From contig CAMUZU010000022.1 of assembly GCA_947165295.1 (NCBI GenBank), positions 1-37,042 on the forward strand: a stretch of DNA of 37,042 bases. The letters are read 5' to 3'. The translations under genes and the position numbers were made by a program. This document shows, piece by piece, positions 24,048-33,384 of the stretch. Under the pieces are notes generated by a model, which saw only the letters and a list, made by a program, of their open reading frames with translations, was not told where the DNA came from and did no database searches. The first letter of the stretch is position 1, and the number at the start of each line of letters is the position of its first letter. This DNA is from an uncultured Selenomonadales bacterium. Its GTDB lineage: Bacteria > Bacillota > Negativicutes > Selenomonadales > Selenomonadaceae.

Positions 24048-25841
24048 TTACTTGCAAGCTTGAACTTCGGCGATAAGTTTTTCCGTGCGCGTCAAAAGTT
24101 CGGCAAGCTTTTCGCTTTTGGCTTTGTCGCCCGAAATTTGATCTTCAACGATTTTAATCTTCGCGTCGAAGTTCGCGACAATCGGGTCGATGTTCTGCGT
24201 CATGAAGTCGCGCACGTTGCTTGAAAGTTCGCGGGCAATGTCGTCGGCAACTTCGTCGAAGCCCGACATAATTTCGTTGCGTGCGGCGTGAAGTTTCTGT
24301 TCGAGTTCTTCGCTTTGCTTGTTTTCGCGGTGAAGCATGAAAAGCGAAACGACGGCACCCGCGACGGCAAGTCCCGCGCCGATAAATTTCGCTCCGTTGC
24401 CCGTGAACATCTGCGCGATTCGATTGACGATTGTCGGCTCGGCACGGAAGATCGGAAGCTTGGCGATTAAGTTGCCCGCGCCTTCGCCCAAAAGTCCCGC
24501 CAAAGGTTTGGGCACGCCTTGACCGGCAAGCACGCCGCCGATACCGATTTTTGCAACGCCGCCGACGAAATTTCCAAAAGGGGTAATTGCAACTTCAGCG
24601 AAGCGCGCCGCGATTTGTGCGCCCTGTTGAGCGACGAAGGCACCCGCAAATATTCCGCCGGCACCGAGAGCCGCAACGCCGCCGTTGACGAAGTCGCTTG
24701 AGCCGCTCGATTGAAAATGCGTCACGAAATTTTGTTTGACTTGCTGAACGAAAGTTGACTGCTCGTAAGCGTTGAGTTTGGTGTCGCTCGTGGCAGCGAA
24801 AGTTTTTATGCGGTCGGAAATTTTCTGCGCGCAGTCTTCGGCGAAACGTTGAACGCGTTCCTGCGCGGCGGCAAAAACTTTTTTGGCGGCGGATTCGCTC
24901 TCCTGCGACGTGACGCTTTGAGCCGTGTCGCGCCCGCATTTGGCAACGTCGGCTTTGAACGCGGAAATTATCCCGTCGATGTCTTCGAGGCACTCGCGCC
25001 GTTCGTCGATCAAAATCTGCTTGCCGTGACGAAAAGTTTCAATCAAAGCCGAAGCGTCCGATTTCAATTCAGCCGACGGTTCAGCCGAAGCGTTGCGAAG
25101 TTCGGCGGCGATTGTGTTGAGCGGCAGATTAATCTTCTGCAGGACGCCTCTGTCCGCGACGAAGCGATTCAAGTTGCGGATAAAAATTTCGATGCCGCTG
25201 CGTTCGAGTCGACGGCCTTTGCGGCGCGGCTCCGTCTCGTCGAGTGCCTTGAAGTAAGACGCCGTGTCCGTGAACGAAACGTAAAGTTCTTTCGGGTCGT
25301 GCGGCGCGGTGACTTTCTTCAAGTCTTCGTAAATGACCGCCTGCTGTTCGGGGACGTTGCCAAGCTGCGTCCTGTCCATTTTGTTGACGACAAGAATCAT
25401 GTCGGCGGCACGCTTTTGGTCGACGGCAAGCTTGCGGAAGTGGTCGCCCATGCGTTGGCTGAAACCTTCGTTCGTGATGACGAAAATCAACAACGCCGCG
25501 TGATTAATCTGTTCGTAAGTGATTTCGTCGTGGTCGGGGCGAAGTTCGGTCTCAATGCCGGGCGTGTCGACGATTTCAAGGCCGTTCCACTCGTAAGGCG
25601 TCGAATCCTGCGTGGTTATGTCCGCGCCGATTGCAACGTCTTCGCCCGTCAACATTTTGATGAGACTTGACTTGCCCGCGCTGTACTGCCCGACGAAAAC
25701 CAGTTTGATTTTGCCGCTGTCGTCGGGAAAAACTTTCGGCAGGCGTGACGTGTCCAAACCGAGCCGCGTGAATTCGTCGGTGACTTCGCGCAGAAGTTGT
25801 GCGCCTTCGTGCGTGAATTTGCTGAGTTGAAATTCTTCCAT
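24048..25841 (-). CDS. Dynamin-like GTPase (LeoA-like)
   Basis: A 597-aa GTPase. G1 is GQYSAGKSS at 51-59, G3 is DTPG at 92-95 and G4 is NKMD near 153-156. Long helical segments surround a glycine- and alanine-rich hydrophobic stretch at about 390-500, which could insert into membrane, as the paddle or tip does in bacterial dynamin-like proteins. Length and layout resemble E. coli LeoA (about 570 aa). LeoA paired with LeoBC makes the Eleos anti-phage system. That assignment is an inference from architecture. The ATG at 25841 has GAGG 8 nt upstream. Its gene lies 5 nt after the partner GTPase gene, so the two are surely co-expressed. Confidence 0.78.
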   Translation of the reverse strand: MEEFQLSKFTHEGAQLLREVTDEFTRLGLDTSRLPKVFPDDSGKIKLVFVGQYSAGKSSLIKMLTGEDVAIGADITTQDSTPYEWNGLEIVDTPGIETELRPDHDEITYEQINHAALLIFVITNEGFSQRMGDHFRKLAVDQKRAADMILVVNKMDRTQLGNVPEQQAVIYEDLKKVTAPHDPKELYVSFTDTASYFKALDETEPRRKGRRLERSGIEIFIRNLNRFVADRGVLQKINLPLNTIAAELRNASAEPSAELKSDASALIETFRHGKQILIDERRECLEDIDGIISAFKADVAKCGRDTAQSVTSQESESAAKKVFAAAQERVQRFAEDCAQKISDRIKTFAATSDTKLNAYEQSTFVQQVKQNFVTHFQSSGSSDFVNGGVAALGAGGIFAGAFVAQQGAQIAARFAEVAITPFGNFVGGVAKIGIGGVLAGQGVPKPLAGLLGEGAGNLIAKLPIFRAEPTIVNRIAQMFTGNGAKFIGAGLAVAGAVVSLFMLHRENKQSEELEQKLHAARNEIMSGFDEVADDIARELSSNVRDFMTQNIDPIVANFDAKIKIVEDQISGDKAKSEKLAELLTRTEKLIAEVQACK

Positions 25842-25846
25842 GTCGG

Positions 25847-28069
25847 TTACCTCGCTTGAGTCGTACGTTCGGCTGAAACGTTCGGCAACGGTTGCGCAGA
25901 CTTCTTGACGACAATCGGCACGAGGGCGATTTGCTGAGCGATTTTGAAACTGGTCGCGTTGACGTTGTCTTTCATGAAGACGGCGTACGTGCGCTTGTCG
26001 CCTTTGGAGTTGAGCCGATAACCTTTGACGGTGAAGTCGCCGTGCAGAATTTCTTTGAGCGTGTCGCGGAACTTTTCGTGCGGCTGCATGACAAAAATTT
26101 TTTCGCCGAGCAGGTCGGAAAGTTCACGCGTGTTCAAGTTCGAGCGGTCGGCGAAAGCAACGGTAAGTTCGCCTGGAATTCGCGCCACGTCTTTGACATT
26201 GGAAATAAAACCTGCGCCTTTGAATTCAATCGCGTCCGCAAAAAGTTTCGCGTTGAGGTCGCTGAACTTGTCGAACAATTCGCCCGCCATGAGGCTTTGA
26301 CTCTTGCCGAGCCGCGCCAACATGAATTGATAGCCCGCAAGCAGGTCGGCGAATTCGTCGACAGCTTTGGCAAGAATTTCGTTGTTGAAGATGTCGACAA
26401 CCTGACTGTGCATCTTGCCGAGCATTTCAAAGCTTGGTTGCTTGAGGTCGTCGCGGAGTTTTTCTTTCGCCTCGCGGATTTTTTCCGCCTTGTTCGAGAA
26501 GAAAATATTTCCCAAAATGCTGACGGCACCTAGCGCAAGACCGATACCCCAGCCGACGCCAGGCACGAGCGCAAGGAGCGGTAACGCCGTCGCGATGTTT
26601 TGACCCCAAGGTGTCGTGCCTTCGAGTTCAACTTTCGTGCGCGTGTCGGCGCTGAAGGCAAACTTCAACTCCTGCGTGAGTTCGTCGCTGAGTTCCTTGC
26701 GTTTGCGTTCGCATTCGTCGGCAAGCTCCTGCAACAGTTGTTGATAGCGTTGGTCGAAGTGCGCGCCTTGCAATTTCTGTTGCCAGTGTTCGTTGACTTT
26801 GTCGTCGTTGTAATGATTTTCGGCGAAGCTGTAAATCGTGCGGTCGAGTTCTTCGGACAAAGTTTTGTACAGCCCGTCAAGTTTTTGCTGTGAGCGTTCG
26901 ACAAACTTCTCGCGCCACTTGCCGAGTTGTTGACGTTTGTCGAACCAAAGATCGCTTTCGAGCAAAGTGTTCGCGGCTTGACTGTAAATCTTCAAGATAA
27001 TGTTGCTCATCGGCACGGCGACGCTGTCGACGAAAGTTTTCACGCGCAGAAAGCGTCCGTCGTCGCGAACTTTGTCGAGTATGAAGTCTTCCACTTCGGC
27101 AAAGCGGCTCAACTCAAACACGGCGGGATTTTTGTCCTGCGACTGGTACGCGCTCAACAAATGCGTCGCGACGAATTTAATGCCGCTCCAGTCTTGATTG
27201 TGTTTGAAGGCGAATTCTTTGAACTGTTTAATCGTGGCGTCAATCGTCGACGTGTCGGCAAGTTTGTCCTGCAAGTCTTCGATGTCGAGTTCGTCGTTGA
27301 TGTTGAACGCCATTTTGACGTTGATGACGCCGAGGACGGGCTTGCCGAAACTTTTCAACTGCGCAAGTTTTTCCGCTTCGTCGGGCTGTGGCGCGTCGCT
27401 TGTCAACAGAAACAAAATCAAGTCCGCAGACTTCGCCGCTTCGAGTGCAAGTCGTTCGTCCGCCGCGCCGCCGAAAGCCGAAATGCCGGGCACGTCGGTA
27501 ATCTTGAGGCCGTTCCAGTGATAATCGCGAACGTCAAGGGTCGTGCGTTGTGCGCCCTTGCCGATTGAATCGCCGTTGCCGTGCGTCAAAATTTCCATCA
27601 GCGTCGACTTGCCCGCCATTGTCCGCCCGTAAACGACAATCGAAAATTCCTGCGAACGTTCGCGCAAAAGTTTCAGGTCGTCGCCAATCGGATTGACGGC
27701 GTCGAACAGTCGGCGAAGTTCGTTGCGTTGCTCGTCAATCAAAGCCGTGTCGTGAATTCGGTCAACCTGCTTTTGTTCGCGGGCGGTTTGATTGAGCTTG
27801 TCGGCGGCAGCGTTGAGCGTCGCGTTAATCTCCTCGTAATTGCTTTTGGCAATCTTGAAACCTTCGTCGGCGGCTTCGCGACATTTGGCAAGTTCGGCGT
27901 CAAGCGACGTTGAAGATTTTTTCGCGTTGACTTTCGATGCGGGACGGTCGGTTTGCGTGGAACGTTCGGGCTGTGCCGACATGAACGCCGCCAAATATTT
28001 TCCGCAAGCCCGACAAGCCGTCGCGTTTTTGACAAGCTTCGCGCCGCAGAAAGGACAGAACTTCAACAT
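25847..28069 (-). CDS. Zinc-ribbon dynamin-like GTPase (LeoBC-like)
   Basis: A 740-aa protein. An N-terminal zinc ribbon has CPFC and CRAC pairs (C5, C8, C20, C23), followed by a charged linker and coiled coil to about 130. The GTPase has G1 GRTMAGKST at 148-156 and G3 DVPG at 192-195. A normal NKxD G4 is not seen; NVKM in VLGVINVKMAFN occupies that place. A hydrophobic stretch LPLLALVPGVGWGIGLALGA near 510-530 may contact membrane. Long helices follow, and the C-terminal part is distinct. Paired with the following GTPase it matches the LeoBC position of an Eleos-type locus. The ATG at 28069 has GGGGTGA 4 nt upstream. Confidence 0.75.
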   Translation of the reverse strand: MLKFCPFCGAKLVKNATACRACGKYLAAFMSAQPERSTQTDRPASKVNAKKSSTSLDAELAKCREAADEGFKIAKSNYEEINATLNAAADKLNQTAREQKQVDRIHDTALIDEQRNELRRLFDAVNPIGDDLKLLRERSQEFSIVVYGRTMAGKSTLMEILTHGNGDSIGKGAQRTTLDVRDYHWNGLKITDVPGISAFGGAADERLALEAAKSADLILFLLTSDAPQPDEAEKLAQLKSFGKPVLGVINVKMAFNINDELDIEDLQDKLADTSTIDATIKQFKEFAFKHNQDWSGIKFVATHLLSAYQSQDKNPAVFELSRFAEVEDFILDKVRDDGRFLRVKTFVDSVAVPMSNIILKIYSQAANTLLESDLWFDKRQQLGKWREKFVERSQQKLDGLYKTLSEELDRTIYSFAENHYNDDKVNEHWQQKLQGAHFDQRYQQLLQELADECERKRKELSDELTQELKFAFSADTRTKVELEGTTPWGQNIATALPLLALVPGVGWGIGLALGAVSILGNIFFSNKAEKIREAKEKLRDDLKQPSFEMLGKMHSQVVDIFNNEILAKAVDEFADLLAGYQFMLARLGKSQSLMAGELFDKFSDLNAKLFADAIEFKGAGFISNVKDVARIPGELTVAFADRSNLNTRELSDLLGEKIFVMQPHEKFRDTLKEILHGDFTVKGYRLNSKGDKRTYAVFMKDNVNATSFKIAQQIALVPIVVKKSAQPLPNVSAERTTQAR

Positions 28070-28087
28070 AAAATCACCCCGCGACGA

Positions 28088-28096
28088 AGTATATCA
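28088..28096 (-). promoter_or_regulatory. Extended -10 promoter for the dynamin-like pair
   Basis: On the minus strand TGATATACT: TATACT with an upstream TG, about 19 nt before the ATG at 28069. No convincing -35 is seen. The transcript would begin very close to the ribosome site. Confidence 0.45.
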
Positions 28097-28211
28097 CCGT
28101 CCAAATGTCGCACGCAAAAAATTTTCGTCGCCCGTCGACGGTTGCAGGAAAATTTTCGCGGCGGCAGAAAAAGCAATGCGCATTATTAATTGCCTTTCGG
28201 AGGTGACAGAC

Positions 28212-29333
28212 TTGGCTTTTTTTTCGGCCGACACCAAACGATTTCTCCGCCGAATTGACTTCGCGTTGTTGGGCGCGGCGGCGGCGATTGTCATATACGG
28301 GCTTGTGATAATTTCCAGCGCGACACACATCAACACGCCCGGCGAAGAGCGTTTCTGGTTCGTGCAACGGCAGGGAGTTTTCGCGCTCGTCAACACGGCG
28401 ATTGCGGTACTGTTCATGAACTTCGATTATCGCGGACTGCAACAGCACGGCAAGAAACTTTACGTCTTCAACCTCATAATGCTCGTGGCGGTTATGCTTT
28501 TCGGTCACGCGGCACTCGGCGCGCAACGCTGGATTCAAATCGGACCGATAAGTCTTCAGCCGTCGGAGTTCTCGAAACTCATCATGATAATCTGCATGGC
28601 GGCGGTGCTTGAAGAACGCATGGGCAAACTCAACACGATTCAAGACTTGTTGCCGATTGCGGCTTACGTCGGGATACCGTTCCTGCTCGTCCTCAAACAG
28701 CCGGACTTGGGCACGTCGCTTGTCTTCATGGCGATTTTCTTCGGCATGGTCATTGCGTGCGGCATGCCGTGGAAATTTTTCTTCGGGATAATCGTCGCGG
28801 GCATTGCGTCGTTTCCGCTGCTATGGCAGTTCATGAAGGACTACCAAAAGATGCGAATCATGGTTTTCATTGACCCGAACGTTGACCCGCTCGGCTCAGG
28901 TTATCACATCATCCAATCGAAAATCGCCATCGGGTCGGGAATGCTCTTCGGCAAAGGTTTGTTTGAAGGCACGCAAAGTCAGCTGAACTTCCTGCCCGAA
29001 AACCACACGGATTTTATTTTCGCGGTCGTCGGTGAAGAACTCGGCTTCGTCGGCGCGGTCGTGTTGCTGTTGCTGTACTTGATTGTTCTGTGGCGCGGCA
29101 TAATGATTGCTCGCGACGCGGGCGACGTGTTCGGGCGACTGCTTGCCGTCGGAATAACTTCGATGCTTGCGTTCCACGTGCTGGTTAATGTCGGCATGAC
29201 GACGGGTATCATGCCCGTGACGGGAATTCCGTTGCCGCTTATGAGTTACGGTATCAGCTCGCTCACGACGAACATTTTGGCGATAACAATCCTGCTGAAC
29301 ATCAACATGCACAAACAAAAATTTTTATGGTGA
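28212..29333 (+). CDS. rodA: RodA/FtsW-family peptidoglycan polymerase (rod shape)
   Basis: A 373-aa SEDS protein with about ten membrane spans. Diagnostic segments are QPSEFSKLIMII, VLKQPDLGTSLVFMAIFFGM, then FLPENHTDFIFAVVGEELGF and GIPLPLMSYGISS. It polymerises glycan chains with a class B PBP during side-wall growth. The form and length match RodA more than FtsW. TTG 28212 is favoured because GGAGG lies 8 nt upstream; longer readings overlap the divergent GTPase gene. No mreBCD genes are in the window. It precedes the radical SAM gene. Confidence 0.93.
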   Translation: MAFFSADTKRFLRRIDFALLGAAAAIVIYGLVIISSATHINTPGEERFWFVQRQGVFALVNTAIAVLFMNFDYRGLQQHGKKLYVFNLIMLVAVMLFGHAALGAQRWIQIGPISLQPSEFSKLIMIICMAAVLEERMGKLNTIQDLLPIAAYVGIPFLLVLKQPDLGTSLVFMAIFFGMVIACGMPWKFFFGIIVAGIASFPLLWQFMKDYQKMRIMVFIDPNVDPLGSGYHIIQSKIAIGSGMLFGKGLFEGTQSQLNFLPENHTDFIFAVVGEELGFVGAVVLLLLYLIVLWRGIMIARDAGDVFGRLLAVGITSMLAFHVLVNVGMTTGIMPVTGIPLPLMSYGISSLTTNILAITILLNINMHKQKFLW

Positions 29334-29350
29334 CCCGCTTTAAAAGCGGG
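29334..29350 (+). other. Hairpin just after rodA
   Basis: CCCGCTT, loop TAA, AAGCGGG form a 7-bp stem that begins right after the rodA stop. No T-run follows, so it is not a standard terminator. It lies between two near-identical 17-nt direct repeats (29318-29334 and 29406-29422). Confidence 0.55.
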
Positions 29351-29426
29351 AGAACAGTTGTCGCGACGTGGCGTTGTCAATGTTTCAACGTTATCGCCGC
29401 GAACTAAAATTCTTATGGTGACGACG

Positions 29427-31985
29427 ATGAACAAATTTCTTGAACTTGCGAAACCTGCGCGATACACCGGCGGCGAATTCAACGCGGTGACGAAAGACTT
29501 TGACGCCGTCGACTGCCGAATCGTGCTTGCTTTGCCCGACGTGTACGAAGTCGGCATGTCGAACCTTGGGCTTGCGATTTTGTATTCGATACTCAACCGC
29601 CGCGACGACACTTTGTGCGAACGAGTTTACGCGCCGTGGATTGACGCCGAAGAAATTTTGCGTGCGGACAATCAGCCGTTGTTCGCGTTGGAGTCAAAGC
29701 GACCCGTGCGCGAATTCGACATGCTGGGCTTTTCGTTGCAGTACGAAATGATTTATACCAACGTGCTCAACATGCTTGACCTTGCGAAGATTCACCTGCG
29801 CGCCGTCGACCGCAGTGACAATGAACCGTTTGTTGTCGGCGGAGGCCCTTGCGTTTACAACGTCGAGCCCGTCGCGGACTTCTTCGACTTTTTCATTGTC
29901 GGCGAAGGCGAAGAAATTTTCGGCGAAGTCGTCGATACTTTCACCGCGTGGAAAAATTCGGGACGCGTCGGCGGGCGAAAAGGTTTTCTGCGCAAGTTGC
30001 TTGACGTGAGCGGAATTTACGTGCCGAGCTTTTACGAGCCGATTTACGCGGGCGACAAGTTCGCAGGCATGAAAATTCTTGACGGTGCGCCGAAGACAGT
30101 TCTCAAGCGCGTTGTCCGAAATTTCGACGCGACGCCGACCGTCGACAAGCCCGTCGTGCCGTTCATGGAGATTGTCCACGATCGCGCAATGTTGGAGCTG
30201 TTCCGCGGCTGTTCACGCGGTTGCAGATTTTGTCAAGCGGGCATGACTTATCGACCCGTGCGCGAACGAACCGTTGAAACTTTGCGGGCGACTGCGCGTC
30301 GACTGATTGATTCGAGCGGCTGGGACGAACTTTCGCTGACGTCGTTGTCGAGTGCCGATTATTCATGCCTGCCGCGATTGATTGACGACCTGCAAAAAGA
30401 TTTCCGAGGCGAACGCGTGAGTTTTTCGTTGCCGTCGTTGCGCGTCGACAGCTTTTCGATTGAACTTGCCCAACGCGTTCAGGCGGTGCGAAAGAGCGGC
30501 TTGACTTTCGCGCCCGAAGCCGGCACGCAACGCCTGCGCGACGTTATCAACAAGAACGTCACCGAAAAAAATTTGCTTGACGCCTGCGGTGCCGCTTTCG
30601 CCAAAGGTTGGAAGTCCGTCAAGTTGTATTTCATGTGCGGCTTGCCGACCGAGACCGACGACGACATTGCCGGGATTGCCGACCTCGCTCAAAAGGTTGT
30701 CGACCTGTACCGCGAAATAAAAAATCGCCGCGACGTGAAAGTCACGGTGAGCGTGTCTTGTTTCGTGCCGAAGCCGTGGACGCCGTTTCAGTGGTGCGCG
30801 CAGATTTCGGCGGCGGAATTTGAACGTCGGCAACGTCTGCTGAAAGATTTGATTCGCGACAAGGCGATAACTTACAACTGGCACGACGCGAAATTGTCCG
30901 TGCTTGAAGGCGCGTTGGCTCGCGGTGACCGTCGGCTGTCGAAAGTCATTGAAACTGCGTGGCGAAACGGCGCGAAGTTCGACGGCTGGTCAGATCTGTT
31001 CAAGCCCGACGTTTGGGCGCAGGCGTTTGACACTTGCGGCGTCGACCCGAAAAATTTTTCCGAACGCACGCGTGAACTTTGGGAGCCGTTGCCGTGGGAT
31101 CACACGTCGCCCGCCGTCAACAAAAGTTTTCTGCAGGCGGAGCTTGAAAAATCTTTGCGCGGCGAAACGACCCGCGATTGTCGGCGAACGAGTTGCACGG
31201 GTTGCGGCGTCTGCATGAATTTGGGCGTCAACGTCGTCGACTTCGCCAAAGCCGAATTGCCGCCGCCCGAAGAAGTTTCCGAGCCGTCACAAAAATTTTC
31301 GCCGACGAAATATCGCGCACAGATTCGCAAGGGCGTCGAAATTTCCGCGCTCAGCCACCTCGATTACATGAACGTTTTCATGCGTGCGCTGTTGAGAGCG
31401 AAGTTGCCCGCCGCGTGGAGCGAAGGTTTTAATCCGCACATGAAAGTTTCGTTCGCGACGGCGTTGGCTGTCGGCGTGACGAGCGATTGTGAATACGTCG
31501 ACTTTGAGTTGACGGAGCCGATTAACGAGCTTGAAGTTGCCACGCGCTTGAACGAACAACTTCCCGTCGGCGCGGAAATTCTTCGGCTGAAGAGACTTCG
31601 CGGCAAGTCAAAGCCCGTGATGTCTTTGGTTGACCTGTCGCGCTACGAAGTCCGTTTGCCCTTCGACGAAAAATTTTTTGACGACGCACAACGAGCCGTC
31701 AAGAATTTCAATGCCGCGCACGAGTTGCAATTTACCCGCGTGACGCCGAAGAAAGTCCGCGACATTGACGCAAAAAAATATCTCGCCGAGCCCGTCGAAG
31801 TTTCGTTGACGGGTGACGAGTTGCAGATAAAGTTTGGCGTGCGAATCACCGACGCGGGCAGTTTGAAGCCTTCCGAAGTGCTGAAACTTTTGCACGAACG
31901 ATTCGACTTGCCCGCCGACATAAACAACGCGCAGATTAATCGCACGGCACTTTTGCACGCGGGAAAAAATTTACTCGACGTGTGA
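29427..31985 (+). CDS. Radical SAM protein TIGR03960 family fused to DUF2344
   Basis: An 852-aa protein. The N-terminal part resembles a B12-binding-like fold (CRIVLALPDVYEVGMSNLG). The radical SAM core has C262, C266 and C269 in FRGCSRGCRFCQAG, plus FSLPSLRVDSF and VSCFVPKPWTPFQW. A cysteine-rich segment CRRTSCTGCGVC lies near 610-620. The C-terminal domain from about 630 is DUF2344 (KYRAQIRKGVEISALSHLDY, SEGFNPHMKVSFATALAVGV). In many Firmicutes this protein sits beside ribonuclease G and ribosomal genes; its substrate is unknown. The ATG at 29427 has GGTGA 5 nt upstream. Confidence 0.9.
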   Translation: MNKFLELAKPARYTGGEFNAVTKDFDAVDCRIVLALPDVYEVGMSNLGLAILYSILNRRDDTLCERVYAPWIDAEEILRADNQPLFALESKRPVREFDMLGFSLQYEMIYTNVLNMLDLAKIHLRAVDRSDNEPFVVGGGPCVYNVEPVADFFDFFIVGEGEEIFGEVVDTFTAWKNSGRVGGRKGFLRKLLDVSGIYVPSFYEPIYAGDKFAGMKILDGAPKTVLKRVVRNFDATPTVDKPVVPFMEIVHDRAMLELFRGCSRGCRFCQAGMTYRPVRERTVETLRATARRLIDSSGWDELSLTSLSSADYSCLPRLIDDLQKDFRGERVSFSLPSLRVDSFSIELAQRVQAVRKSGLTFAPEAGTQRLRDVINKNVTEKNLLDACGAAFAKGWKSVKLYFMCGLPTETDDDIAGIADLAQKVVDLYREIKNRRDVKVTVSVSCFVPKPWTPFQWCAQISAAEFERRQRLLKDLIRDKAITYNWHDAKLSVLEGALARGDRRLSKVIETAWRNGAKFDGWSDLFKPDVWAQAFDTCGVDPKNFSERTRELWEPLPWDHTSPAVNKSFLQAELEKSLRGETTRDCRRTSCTGCGVCMNLGVNVVDFAKAELPPPEEVSEPSQKFSPTKYRAQIRKGVEISALSHLDYMNVFMRALLRAKLPAAWSEGFNPHMKVSFATALAVGVTSDCEYVDFELTEPINELEVATRLNEQLPVGAEILRLKRLRGKSKPVMSLVDLSRYEVRLPFDEKFFDDAQRAVKNFNAAHELQFTRVTPKKVRDIDAKKYLAEPVEVSLTGDELQIKFGVRITDAGSLKPSEVLKLLHERFDLPADINNAQINRTALLHAGKNLLDV

Positions 31986-31997
31986 CGCGCAACAAAT

Positions 31998-32160
31998 GAG
32001 GCCGTCATGGATGACGGCCTCTGCCGACGTGTTTGCGTGATGCAAACTCCGTCGGCCACGCGAGCTGCGGCTTTCGACAACGTGCGGACACGCGACACTG
32101 TGCTCCACGCAGTGGCGGCTTTCTTTGGTTACTTTCTTTCGCCGCACGAAAGAAAGTAAC
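31998..32160 (+). repeat. Three-hairpin dispersed element, copy D (expanded form)
   Basis: Hairpin 1 is the same 20-mer with extra paired flanks (31998-32021). Hairpin 2 is replaced by GCCGAC/GTCGGC arms around TTTGC-GTGAT-GCAAA (32023-32056). About 70 nt of extra sequence precedes the TTTCTTTG linker and hairpin 3 (32128-32160, 14 bp). It lies between the convergent radical SAM and serC genes. Confidence 0.85.
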
Positions 32161-32196
32161 GTTCAAAAAACAAGATTCACGAACAAGCCACGACCG

Positions 32197-33282
32197 TCAA
32201 GAGTTCGCTTTTCGGAACGCGTTCATGAAGTCCGCCAAAGCCTCGACACCTTCAAGCGGCATCGCGTTGTAAATCGAGGCGCGCATACCACCAACCGAGC
32301 GGTGACCTTTCACGCCGCTCAAATTTTTTTGCAACGCTTCGGCGACGAATTTTTGTTCAAGCTCCTCCGTCGGCAGGCGGAAAGTCACGTTCATGAACGA
32401 GCGCGAATCTTTGTCGGCGTGCCCGCGATAAAAACCGTCGGACGAGTCAATCGCGTCGTAAAGCAACTTCGCCTTGACGGAATTTCGACGCGCCATTTCT
32501 TCAAGCCCGCCGCAAGCTTTAATCCACGCGGCGACCTTGCCGACAATGTAAATCGAAAACGCGGGCGGCGTGTTGTACAGCGAATTCTTCTTGTAAAACG
32601 TGTCGTAACGAAGCATCGTCGGAAGCGTGTCCAAACTTTTTTCGACGAAAGATTTTTTCACGACGACGATAACGACGCCTGCGGGTCCGAGATTTTTCTG
32701 GACGCCCGCATAAATCAGCGAAAACTTTTTGAAGTCGACGGGACGGCTGAGCATGTCGCTGGACATGTCGGCAAAAAGCGGCACTTCGCCCGTTTCGGGG
32801 ACGTAATGAAACTCCGTGCCGTAAATCGTGTTGTTGTAGCAAACGTGCAGATACGCGGCGTTCGGGTTGATTTTGAGTTCGTCTTGACGGGGCACGCGGC
32901 GAAAGTTTTCGTCTTTGGTCGACGCGGCAACTTCACCGACGCCGAGAATGTTCGCCTCTTTGTACGCGTTCGACGAAAAAGTTCCGCTCAACACGTACGA
33001 GCCGGGCTTGTCCTTCGTCGCGAAGTTCAGCGGAATCATCGCGAATTGCAGTGACGCGCCGCCTTGAATAAACAGCACGTCGTAATCGTCGCCGAGACCC
33101 ATCAGCTCAAGAATCGTCGCCTTCGCCGCGTTGTGAACTTTTTCGTACGGCTTCGAGCGGTGACTCATCTCAATAATCGACATGCCCGTTCCGTCGAAGT
33201 TCAGAAACTCCGCCTGTGCTTCGCGCAAAACTTCTTCGGGCAACGTCGCGGGGCCGGGATTGAAATTGTAAACTCGTTGCAT
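32197..33282 (-). CDS. serC: Phosphoserine aminotransferase SerC
   Basis: A 361-aa PLP enzyme of serine synthesis that makes 3-phosphoserine from 3-phosphohydroxypyruvate. The PLP lysine lies in IYAGVQKNLGPAG. NFNPGPATLPEEVL at the start, FIQGGASLQFAMIP and GHRSVGGMRASIYNAM near the end are diagnostic. Length is normal. The ATG at 33282 has GGAG 8 nt upstream and its own promoter lies 50 nt further up. No serA is present in the window. Confidence 0.97.
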   Translation of the reverse strand: MQRVYNFNPGPATLPEEVLREAQAEFLNFDGTGMSIIEMSHRSKPYEKVHNAAKATILELMGLGDDYDVLFIQGGASLQFAMIPLNFATKDKPGSYVLSGTFSSNAYKEANILGVGEVAASTKDENFRRVPRQDELKINPNAAYLHVCYNNTIYGTEFHYVPETGEVPLFADMSSDMLSRPVDFKKFSLIYAGVQKNLGPAGVVIVVVKKSFVEKSLDTLPTMLRYDTFYKKNSLYNTPPAFSIYIVGKVAAWIKACGGLEEMARRNSVKAKLLYDAIDSSDGFYRGHADKDSRSFMNVTFRLPTEELEQKFVAEALQKNLSGVKGHRSVGGMRASIYNAMPLEGVEALADFMNAFRKANS

Positions 33283-33331
33283 GAAATCATCTCCAGTAGG
33301 TGTTAGCCGAATCCTTTAAACGGCAACGGTG

Positions 33332-33360
33332 ATTCTACAAAAGTTTATCCGAATCGGCAA
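33332..33360 (-). promoter_or_regulatory. serC promoter
   Basis: On the minus strand TTGCCG (33355-33360), a 17-nt spacer and TAGAAT (33332-33337), about 50 nt before the serC ATG. Confidence 0.6.
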
Positions 33361-33384
33361 GCGCGCCGAATTTTTTTTGCACGG

